Assembly: GCA_002862265.1 (NCBI GenBank)
Contig: PKCQ01000375.1
Coordinates: 1 to 13,662 of the forward strand
DNA from: Planctomycetaceae bacterium
GTDB taxonomy: Bacteria; Planctomycetota; Planctomycetia; Pirellulales; Pirellulaceae
Direction: 5' to 3'
Length of the DNA: 13,662 nucleotides
The first letter of the stretch is position 1; each line of letters opens with the position of its first letter. The notes beneath the pieces are model-generated. The model did no database searches, was not told where the DNA came from, and saw nothing but the letters and a program-made list of their open reading frames with translations. Shown here in pieces: positions 7,909-13,662 of the stretch. Both the position numbers and the translations under genes were made by a program.

Positions 7909-8901
7909 ATGAGCAAGTTTGATGTCTGTGGGCTTGGAAACGCCGTTGTAGATATTTTCCTGGAATTGGACGAGCCACAGTTTGAACAGCTCGGCTTCGA
8001 ACGCGGAACGATGACTCTGGTAGAGAAGGATGAACAACAAAGCTTGCTCACCAAGTTTCATGAAAGCGAACAGACACTGCAATTGGTCAGCGGTGGCTCC
8101 GTTGCCAACTCCATCATCGCAGCCACCCAACTGGGCGGCAGCTCATCGTTTATCGGTTGTGTCGGAAACGATCGCTACGGGCAGCACTATGCCAACGAGT
8201 TTGAAGAGCTGGGAATCGCCTTCCCAAACCGTCCTCTTGCCGACGAAACAACGGGAACTTGCCTGGCCCTGATCACGCCAGATGCAGAACGAACCATGCG
8301 AACCTGCTTGGCTGTCTCCAGCAACTTGGCAGAAGCTCATGTGGATGAAGATTGCGTCGCCAATTCCAAGTGGCTCTTCATCGAAGGCTACGTTTTTGCC
8401 AATCCCCAAACGGGGCAGCACGCGATTCGAAAGGCGATCCAAGTTGCGAAGCAACATGGAACCAAAATTGCCCTCACATGCTCCGACGGATTTATCCCGG
8501 AAGTATTCGGCGATGCCTTCCGCGAAGCTTTAGCTGATAGCGACTTGCTGTTCTGCAACGCCACCGAGTCGGTCGCGCTGACGCAGGCAGAGGACTCCAA
8601 GGCCGCGTTTGAGAAGCTCAAGCGGATGGTTCCCAGCGCTGTGGTGACTGACGGGCCTAACGGTGCATTCGTTCGATTTGGCGATGAGGCCTGCCATGTC
8701 CCAGCAATCGCATGCGACCCTAAGGACTTAACCGGGGCAGGAGACATGTTCGCCGGATCATTCCTGTATGCGATCAATCATGGTTACTCGGCCGAGCAAG
8801 CCGCTCGCAACGCCAACTTCATGTGCCACAAAGTCATTACGCAAGTCGGCGCGCGGCTGGCAGCCGATGCAAAATCACTCTGGCAATCCGCTCAAGCCTG
8901 A
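7909..8901 (+). CDS. PfkB-family carbohydrate kinase, adenosine-kinase-like
   Basis: A 330-residue ribokinase-fold kinase. The N-terminal VCGLGNAVVDIF (6-17) and the pattern of GGSVANSIIAATQLGG (62-77) with GCVGNDRYG (83-91) are typical of PfkB signature 1. GTCLALITPDAERTM (116-130) is the segment common to bacterial adenosine-kinase-like members. DLTGAGDMFAGSFL (273-286) is PfkB signature 2, with the catalytic base D279 and its anion-hole glycines. Expected reaction: ATP-dependent phosphorylation of a sugar or nucleoside, best guess adenosine or a related ribonucleoside. Ribokinase or fructokinase activity cannot be ruled out from sequence. It starts with ATG after an AT-rich leader lacking a clear ribosome binding site. 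thpR lies 130 bp downstream on the same strand. Confidence 0.87.
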   Translation: MSKFDVCGLGNAVVDIFLELDEPQFEQLGFERGTMTLVEKDEQQSLLTKFHESEQTLQLVSGGSVANSIIAATQLGGSSSFIGCVGNDRYGQHYANEFEELGIAFPNRPLADETTGTCLALITPDAERTMRTCLAVSSNLAEAHVDEDCVANSKWLFIEGYVFANPQTGQHAIRKAIQVAKQHGTKIALTCSDGFIPEVFGDAFREALADSDLLFCNATESVALTQAEDSKAAFEKLKRMVPSAVVTDGPNGAFVRFGDEACHVPAIACDPKDLTGAGDMFAGSFLYAINHGYSAEQAARNANFMCHKVITQVGARLAADAKSLWQSAQA

Positions 8902-9031
8902 AAAACACATCCTAGAGCACCAAACCGATCGTAGTGGACGAGGTTACGAGTCCCGCCACAAGGCTACTCCTCCCATTAAGTACTTGTGACCTCGCATGAG
9001 TCAAAGCAGAACATAATTCGAAAGTGATTCA

Positions 9032-9598
9032 TTGGATACAACGCGAGTTTTCATCGCTGTGGAAATTGGTGAACCCGCTCGTTCTACGCTAGTGCGCATG
9101 ATTCGCAACCTTGAATCGCAAGTGGATCAAGTGCGCTGGACGCAGACTGAGCAACTGCATCTAACACTAAAATTTCTCGGTGAAGTAGACAACCTCGCAT
9201 TGCCGGAGATCATTGACCGAATGAAAAAGGGAGCGCAATCCGTAACGCCCTTTGGCGTCGAAGTGCGTGGCCTCGGATCTTTCCCCAAAGACAAAGATCC
9301 CCGTGTACTCTGGGCCGGTGTGAAAGATGGAGTAGAGCAACTTCGGTGGCTGCACGATGCATTTGAAGGCTCTTTTACCGAGATGGGATTTGCTCCTGAG
9401 AATCGCCAGTTTACTCCTCACTTGACTCTCGGCCGTGTCGGACGCGGAGTAGATCGGCAACAATTCGCCGAGCGGATTTCGGCTGCAAGTGCCAAAATGG
9501 AGTCTCGTTTCGAAGTCGACGAGCTTGTCCTCTTGTCCAGCGAACGAGAACGCGGCCGGTACGTCTACACTCCAATCGAATACGCGGACTTAGGCTAG
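9032..9598 (+). CDS. thpR: RNA 2',3'-cyclic phosphodiesterase ThpR (LigT family)
   Basis: A 188-residue 2H phosphoesterase that opens 2',3'-cyclic phosphates on RNA ends and, in some bacteria, has 2'-5' RNA ligase activity. The two HxTx catalytic motifs are both present and correctly spaced: HLTLKFLG with H43 and T45, and HLTLGRVG with H130 and T132. The N-terminal TTRVFIAVEI is the usual first strand, and the length is standard. The start is a TTG at 9032. The frame has a stop at 9014-9016 and no ATG in between, so a non-ATG start is required. No Shine-Dalgarno is obvious. It converges with the Rieske ferredoxin gene. Confidence 0.92.
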   Translation: MDTTRVFIAVEIGEPARSTLVRMIRNLESQVDQVRWTQTEQLHLTLKFLGEVDNLALPEIIDRMKKGAQSVTPFGVEVRGLGSFPKDKDPRVLWAGVKDGVEQLRWLHDAFEGSFTEMGFAPENRQFTPHLTLGRVGRGVDRQQFAERISAASAKMESRFEVDELVLLSSERERGRYVYTPIEYADLG

Positions 9599-9602
9599 CA
9601 GG

Positions 9603-9658
9603 GGCATCTTGTCTGAAGGTGGCAAAGGCAGCCTGCCTCAGATGCCTTCGAATTCGAA
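9603..9658. repeat. Nested inverted repeats in the convergent thpR / Rieske gap
   Basis: Outer arms GGCATCT (9603-9609) and AGATGCC (9640-9646) enclose an inner AGGCA/TGCCT hairpin (9626-9638). A perfect 12-base palindrome, TTCGAATTCGAA, follows at 9647-9658. Its position between convergent stop codons suggests a bidirectional transcription end, but there is no T-tract on either side, so the role is uncertain. Confidence 0.4.
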
Positions 9659-9676
9659 TGCACATGACGCAAGCTC

Positions 9677-9979
9677 TCAGAGCTCGATCCAGAGCTCGTC
9701 ACCGCGCCAGTCGGTTGTGAAAACATTGAGCATCTTTTTCTTCGTTAAAAGATTGCATCCGGTTTTTACGTCATATTGCCAACCATGCCACGGGCAAGTG
9801 ACGCACTTGTCCTGCAGTGCCCCCTGTGCGATCGGTCCTCCTTGATGGGCGCACATGCCATCCACGGCTTGCGGCTCGCCCTCAACGAGGAACAAAGCAA
9901 CGATCTGCCCCCCAATGACGAACTCCTTACCGCCGCCTTCGGGAAGATCGGAACGATCACAGAGTTTGTGCCAAGCCAT
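9677..9979 (-). CDS. Small Rieske [2Fe-2S] ferredoxin
   Basis: A 100-residue, single-domain, cytosolic Rieske protein of the ferredoxin or NirD type. Both cluster-binding boxes are intact: CAHQGGP with C43 and H45, and CPWHGWQYD with C62 and H65, giving the Cys2-His2 ligand set. There is no signal peptide or membrane segment, so it is not a bc1-type Rieske subunit. Such proteins pass electrons to an oxygenase or act as the small subunit of nitrite reductase, but neither partner is encoded here. It lies 43 bp behind the second PQQ-type propeller gene on the same strand and may share its transcript. No Shine-Dalgarno is visible before the ATG at 9979. Confidence 0.9.
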   Translation of the reverse strand: MAWHKLCDRSDLPEGGGKEFVIGGQIVALFLVEGEPQAVDGMCAHQGGPIAQGALQDKCVTCPWHGWQYDVKTGCNLLTKKKMLNVFTTDWRGDELWIEL

Positions 9980-10022
9980 AATATCAAACCGCGATACTCA
10001 AACGCTCGTCAAAGCGACCAAA

Positions 10023-11363
10023 CTACTTCGCCAGCGAAACCCGGATGATCCGGTTGTCATTACGAACAAAGATACTCTTTTCGGCGTAAGCTGGATGTGA
10101 CCAGCAGACGCCATCGCGGCGAGGCAGCTGAACGCGAGTTGGCTCAATCAACTTCGCACGGCTCTGAATCTCCAAGCCATTTGGAGACAGCTTGGCAATC
10201 ATCAGCTCACCTGCCTCGTTAAACATCCAAACGCGATCCGCTTGGCGAACCATGTGAATCGTCGCCCAACGGTTTCTAGGCACTGCGGACACGTTCTCCC
10301 AAACACGCTTGCCTGTCTCCGCTTCGAGGCAACGAAATTCACCGTAACTATCTACCGCGTAGATATAGCCATTCTGAACAATCGGTGTACCAATCATCGC
10401 GTGAATGCCATAGTTGCGCTCATCGAACTCAACTCTTCCATCAGCTCGTTTGACGACCTTCGAGCCCGTTCGCCTTTCGCTCTCACCGCGTGCGCGCCAG
10501 ACCAAATCTGTTTCAAGAGCATCTTTCGACTTGCGAACCATGAGCGAACCATCGTAGAAGCTCGAGACGAAAATCTGGTCGCCATCGATGCTTGGTGTGG
10601 CGATACCGATAGGCATGTTTACCGAACGCATCGCATGCCGCCAAAGCAGCTTTCCTGTCTTCGGATTCAGACCTGATAGGCTTTCTCCCGTCCAACAAAC
10701 GAGTACATCTTGTCCTTGTTGCTGAATAATCACCGGCGACGAGTAACCAGGCTTCTCGTTGATCGCCCGCCAAATTTCTTTGCCAGTGCCTTTGTCAAAT
10801 GCCACCATGTTCGCGTCGCCTTCGCCGCCAACCTGCTGGATGACCAATTCTTCGTAGATCATTGGCGAAGCCGTGATCCCCCAGATCGGCATGTCGATTT
10901 TGTACTCGGACCTGAGATCACGCTCCCAAATCACTTCGCCAGAAATCGAATCTAAACAATGAAAATGTCCGACCGATCCGACGGCATAGGCTTTGCCCTC
11001 ACGGATGGTCACACTTGCTCTGGGACCAGCTTTGTAGCCGAGCTTACCGTAAGGAGCAGAATACTCGTGAGTCCATAATTCCTTGCCTGACTTCGAATCC
11101 AGACAAAGGATGCGTTCCGATTCATCTTCCTTCATCCGATCCATCACGTAGACTCGACCATCAGCCACGGTCGGTCCGTTATATCCAGGCCCGATATCCA
11201 CAGACCACTCAGCCTCAAGCTGACCTTGGGGCAATCGTTCGAGCACACCATCCACTTGCCAAACTCCATCACGATTGGGACCACGCCACTGCGGCCAGTC
11301 CTCAGCGCGGAGTGCGGGCAGAAGAGTGAGAAAAAAAAGCAGGGAAAGTGCACGCTTTTGCAT
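10023..11363 (-). CDS. Exported PQQ-like beta-propeller repeat protein
   Basis: A 446-residue secreted propeller protein. From the ATG at 11363 there is a signal peptide (KR then LSLLFFLTLLPALRA, likely cleaved at residue 20), directly followed by the EDWPQWRGPNRDGV signature (21-34) typical of planctomycete PQQ-propeller proteins. Repeated blade motifs are CLDSKSGKELW (87-97), CLDSISGEVIW (136-146), AFDKGTGKEIW (188-198), LNPKTGKLLW (232-241) and CLEAETGKRVW (345-355). No quinoprotein dehydrogenase catalytic residues were identified, so a binding or assembly role of BamB type is the best guess. The frame opens 14 codons earlier at a TTG (11405), with GAGGTAGGA directly upstream, but the signal peptide argues for 11363. 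The Rieske gene follows 43 bp downstream. Confidence 0.88.
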   Translation of the reverse strand: MQKRALSLLFFLTLLPALRAEDWPQWRGPNRDGVWQVDGVLERLPQGQLEAEWSVDIGPGYNGPTVADGRVYVMDRMKEDESERILCLDSKSGKELWTHEYSAPYGKLGYKAGPRASVTIREGKAYAVGSVGHFHCLDSISGEVIWERDLRSEYKIDMPIWGITASPMIYEELVIQQVGGEGDANMVAFDKGTGKEIWRAINEKPGYSSPVIIQQQGQDVLVCWTGESLSGLNPKTGKLLWRHAMRSVNMPIGIATPSIDGDQIFVSSFYDGSLMVRKSKDALETDLVWRARGESERRTGSKVVKRADGRVEFDERNYGIHAMIGTPIVQNGYIYAVDSYGEFRCLEAETGKRVWENVSAVPRNRWATIHMVRQADRVWMFNEAGELMIAKLSPNGLEIQSRAKLIEPTRVQLPRRDGVCWSHPAYAEKSIFVRNDNRIIRVSLAK

Positions 11364-11416
11364 CGAACAACTGCCCGAAAGAAGGAGGGAAATCTGACTC
11401 TGCAATCCTACCTCAG

Positions 11417-11432
11417 ATGGCTCTCAAGCCAT
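11417..11432 (-). repeat. Perfect hairpin in the leader of the second propeller gene
   Basis: ATGGCT and AGCCAT pair exactly around a four-base loop. The hairpin lies 54 bp before the ATG at 11363, in the leader if transcription starts further up. It has no T-tract. A regulatory hairpin or part of a dispersed repeat are both possible. Confidence 0.4.
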
Positions 11433-11492
11433 AGCGGGCAAAAGACGCATTCGCTACGCGGGTTTCACGTCCTAGGTCCACAACCCCCCTCA

Positions 11493-11507
11493 AGGCCCCT
11501 AGGGCCT
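11493..11507. repeat. GC-rich short inverted repeat between the DUF3500 and propeller genes
   Basis: AGGCCC and GGGCCT pair around CTA and contain a CCTAGG site; a second CCTAGG lies at 11471-11476. It sits 64 bp past the DUF3500 stop and could help end that transcript, but no T-tract follows on either strand. Confidence 0.35.
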
Positions 11508-11570
11508 CGCCACAGAATTCACTTGCCTGGGAAACCGCAGCTAACAGCGACACGGCTGAAAACCGAGGGC

Positions 11571-12548
11571 TCAGCCTCTCTCAGACTTAATATGAAAGTA
11601 GCTGTGAATGTGAGGCTCGCCACGGAAGTACCAAACCATCTCCGGCCCTTCGATCTGCCAAGTATCCCAGACTTTGTCGTTTCCAATGTCGTACTTGCCG
11701 TCGTAATAAGACACGTGAAGCTGATCAACAAGTTTGCGTTCGCGAATTGTATCCAAGGTCGCTTTGACATCGTCACTTCGGAACATGGCCAACATCTTTT
11801 CCATGGTGGATAGGAATTTCTCTTGCTGATCGGATGACAGATCACTACACCGCAGGCCTGGCCAATCCGCTTCCTTCTTGAGAATCACAAGATTGGATTT
11901 CTCACTGCGTGGCTTATGCCGAAGCGCTTGCTGCTGTTGCGTGCCATCTAAGCACTCGACAAACTCATTGAAGATCTTGCCTTGATACCAATAGGGATTT
12001 CCCGGGTGATTGGCTTCCTCGTGAAACTCAGTCGGGAAATGACCATAGAAGATTGGAGCCCCACCGAAACCTTGGCCTTCGTCAGTATGAGCATTGCAGC
12101 GACGTGTTACGTGGTGCCCAGTGTAGATAAACTCAAAGTCATCATCCTCTGGCGACCCGAAGAATCCGACTGAAGGACAATTCTTCTCTGCCCCATACTG
12201 GTCGACTTCGACTTGTTTGTTGACTGACTTCTGATACTTCGGATTGTGCAAAGAATCGAAGATCTGTTGAATCAAATCTTGTTGCTCAGAACCAAAGGTA
12301 TTATTAATGCGATGCTCGCGATGCACATACCACCAGTTGCTGATGAAGTGGCGGCTACGGTGGTTGACCGGCAAGCAAACCTTTTGTTGCTGCTCGTCGG
12401 AGAGGCTCTTGTAGAGTTGCATTGGCAGCGAGTCAGCTTTCACCGTATCTTTGGCAATCGCCGTGCCGGCCATGGCCAACATCGCTGATGAGGACGAAAT
12501 CGTCTTAATGAGCTGCCGCCGACTGATCCCACGTTTCCATTCCACCAT
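11571..12548 (-). CDS. DUF3500 domain protein with Tat-like signal peptide
   Basis: A 325-residue exported protein of the DUF3500 family, whose function is not established. The N-terminus carries SRRQLIK (9-15), close to the Tat twin-arginine motif, then a short hydrophobic run ending at AIAKD (30-34), so export of a folded, perhaps cofactor-bearing protein is likely. Family hallmarks are GHHVTRRC (144-151), GGAPIFYGHFPTEFHEEANHP (starting at 162), YWYQ (186-189), and the C-terminal VWYFRGEPHIHSYFHI (305-320). The many conserved His and Glu residues look like a metal site, which is inference. The frame is open to 12752, but the first 68 codons lack homology and the Tat signal fixes the start at 12548 (a weak AAGG lies about ten bases upstream). 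Diverges from the VOC gene; the propeller gene follows 207 bp downstream. Confidence 0.83.
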   Translation of the reverse strand: MVEWKRGISRRQLIKTISSSSAMLAMAGTAIAKDTVKADSLPMQLYKSLSDEQQQKVCLPVNHRSRHFISNWWYVHREHRINNTFGSEQQDLIQQIFDSLHNPKYQKSVNKQVEVDQYGAEKNCPSVGFFGSPEDDDFEFIYTGHHVTRRCNAHTDEGQGFGGAPIFYGHFPTEFHEEANHPGNPYWYQGKIFNEFVECLDGTQQQQALRHKPRSEKSNLVILKKEADWPGLRCSDLSSDQQEKFLSTMEKMLAMFRSDDVKATLDTIRERKLVDQLHVSYYDGKYDIGNDKVWDTWQIEGPEMVWYFRGEPHIHSYFHIKSERG

Positions 12549-12880
12549 TGCATCGCCCTTCGAAAGGTAGGTCCAATGTCCCAACTGAACTGCGAACAAG
12601 TAGATTCGCACCGCTGATTTCTCTATTCGAAGAGAATTCTCTCTTGAGATGAGTCTAACCTCATTTTGCCTCCGAAGTTGCTCGGATTTTTGCAAGAAAG
12701 CAGTCTTAGACAAGACGACAAGCCTTCCTTCGCATTCGTTAGCAAAAAACAAGTCGATCTGCCGAGCATTGAAAATTATCGATTCGCTGCTGGCTCCGCA
12801 GATTATTTATGTTGCTCCTTTCGCCCGTTGGATAAAGTTTTAATCTGCAGACGCCTTCGATTACTGGCGTCGCTGAAATA
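12549..12880. other. Divergent intergenic region; no gene supported
   Basis: About 330 bp between the starts of the DUF3500 and VOC genes. It contains a perfect AGAGAATTCTCT palindrome (12631-12642) and a short 5-bp hairpin with five T on the plus strand (12671-12691). Promoters for both directions should lie here, but I could not identify convincing boxes. Codons 12845-12880 are in frame with the VOC gene and read as its missing first strand. Confidence 0.4.
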
Positions 12881-13297
12881 GTGCTGAACGTATCAGACTG
12901 TTCTAGGATGCGTGAATTCTCTTCGGAACTCCTTCGCTTTTCAGTACATAGCCAAATTTCATTGGAACGAGCCGAGCCTGATCCAAATGGTGTTCCAACG
13001 ATTACTTTTCTCACGATCAGCGAGAAGAATCTGCCCCTAGGCAGAGGAGGACATCCTCAAATACTGGCACTGATTGACTTCCGGCGACACGCTTTCGCTC
13101 AGGATCGATTTGTTGATTGTGATCCAACGAAATCAACTTTGAATCACCTATTATTTGGAATCCCGCCCAACAGCTTTGACGACCATGCGGATCTACTGAG
13201 ACGTCAGGGCATAGATTTATGGTTCTCAGAATTCCCAGCAATGAACGCCAAAGCAATGTTCTTTCATGATCCCGAGGACAATTTGCTAAAGTGCTAG
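12881..13297 (+). CDS. VOC (glyoxalase/bleomycin-resistance fold) protein, start lost or non-standard; possible pseudogene
   Basis: The C-terminal half reads clearly as a vicinal-oxygen-chelate module: LNHLLFGIPPNSF, then LLRRQGIDLWF, ending AMFFHDPEDNLLKC, where the family has DPDGN-(L/I)-x-E. The only standard start is the GTG at 12881, but in-frame codons 12857-12880 encode SITGVAEI, which continues into VLNVSD as the first VOC strand. The homology thus extends upstream to an in-frame stop at 12833 without any ATG, GTG or TTG; CTG at 12845 is the only near-cognate codon before the strand. Further oddities are FS where FY is usual, LRF for LGF, and Lys replacing the usual metal-ligand Glu near the C-terminus. 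Either a non-AUG start is used or the gene has lost its start and is decaying. Substrate unknown. It converges with the broken deaminase 58 bp away. Confidence 0.6.
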   Translation: MLNVSDCSRMREFSSELLRFSVHSQISLERAEPDPNGVPTITFLTISEKNLPLGRGGHPQILALIDFRRHAFAQDRFVDCDPTKSTLNHLLFGIPPNSFDDHADLLRRQGIDLWFSEFPAMNAKAMFFHDPEDNLLKC

Positions 13298-13355
13298 ATT
13301 TAAACTGGCACTTGCCAAATACCGACTGGCGGCTCGTGACGTCATTCGAACCAAC

Positions 13356-13662
13356 CTAGTAATCGATACGATCTTCTTTCAGCTTCCACTGTGCAAAGAC
13401 ATCGCGGGCGAGAGGTTGGAGCAATTATTGCATCGGTAGCGAACGAGCTTGCAGAGGTAAATTTAATTCCGCATAGATGTCTCGGTCTTCAAAACCTGCG
13501 TGCGCAGCATCGGCAAAACTGCCGGCGGAGTAAACCGAATCGAGACGTGACCAATTTATGGCGGCAAGGCACATCGGGCAGGGTTCGCAAGTGCAATAGA
13601 CAGTCCCGCTTGCGAAAGAAAAGCCTTAAATCCGAGAACAAGCGTCGCGAATCGCCGTGACT
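13356..13662 (-). pseudogene. Guanine-deaminase-like (CDA fold) gene with two in-frame TAA stops, 5' end outside window
   Basis: Reading the minus strand from the right edge in one frame gives VTAIRDACSRI, TAA (13626-13628), GFSFASGTVY, then CTCEPCPMCLAAINW with the zinc-binding PCxxC motif (about 13554-13595), then SVYSAGSFADAAHAGFEDRDIY and SLPMQ. A second TAA at 13425-13427 is followed by LLQPLARDVFAQW and ends DRIDY at a TAG (13356-13358). This is the order seen in bacterial guanine deaminases such as B. subtilis GuaD: a T-A-I-R-x-A-C helix, the CEPCPMCL zinc site, the DAAxAGFDD-xx-IY segment, and a C-terminal tail with a Trp. Homology continues through both stops with no frameshift, so two nonsense changes (for example CAA to TAA) have broken an otherwise well-kept gene. 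The catalytic HAE motif would lie just off the edge. Sequencing error at both sites is the alternative. Confidence 0.8.

Noticed and set aside
8939..8997. Near-complementary CGAGGT/ACCTCG arms between the PfkB and thpR genes
   Set aside because: The loop is about 45 bases and the region does not fold as a tRNA or known RNA by eye; it is likely chance.
12671..12691. Short hairpin followed by five T on the plus strand
   Set aside because: The stem is only five base pairs and no plus-strand gene ends upstream, so a terminator call is not supported.
12549..12752. N-terminal extension of the DUF3500 protein
   Set aside because: It would bury the Tat-like signal 68 residues inside the protein, and no homology is visible in the extra part.
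13425..13628. Reassignment or read-through of TAA as a sense codon to explain the deaminase frame
   Set aside because: The isomerase in the same window ends normally at a TAA (4560-4562), and no recoding signal is visible, so nonsense mutation is simpler.
13391..13660. Plus-strand 89-codon reading frame at the right edge
   Set aside because: Arg/Asn/Gln-rich shadow of the minus-strand deaminase homology.

Overview
The window looks like chromosomal DNA of a planctomycete of the Pirellula/Rhodopirellula type. This is inferred from gene content, not from a marker gene. It has two secreted PQQ-type beta-propeller proteins carrying the 'DWP-x-(W/F)-x-GP' N-terminal signature common in that phylum, an FG-GAP/VCBS fusion, a Tat-type DUF3500 protein, loose gene packing, and mostly absent Shine-Dalgarno sequences. 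No rRNA, tRNA, CRISPR array, transposase or phage gene was seen.

Layout. 1-1832 (+): C-terminal part of an exported FG-GAP plus PQQ-propeller protein that runs off the left edge. 1833-7726 (all minus, read from right to left): a YheT-type alpha/beta hydrolase, a large exported peptidyl-prolyl isomerase with two tandem units, a class I/II aminotransferase of the AlaC type, a uridine kinase and a DUF1294 membrane protein. A clear Rho-independent terminator separates the isomerase from the aminotransferase, so this is not one operon. 7909-9598 (+): an adenosine-kinase-like PfkB sugar kinase and the RNA 2',3'-cyclic phosphodiesterase ThpR. 9677-12548 (minus): a DUF3500 protein, a second PQQ-type propeller protein, and a small Rieske ferredoxin 43 bp behind it. 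12845-13662: a VOC-fold gene (+) with no normal start codon covering its first strand, converging on a guanine-deaminase-like gene (minus) that carries two in-frame TAA stops and leaves the window at the right edge.

How the genes work together. Most are unlinked housekeeping functions: nucleoside salvage (udk, PfkB kinase, and formerly the deaminase), amino-acid transamination, envelope protein folding and RNA processing. The exported proteins (two propellers, the double isomerase, DUF3500) all suit a cell with a large periplasm. I found no convincing multi-gene novel system. The most informative observations are the decaying pair at the right edge and the internally duplicated isomerase.
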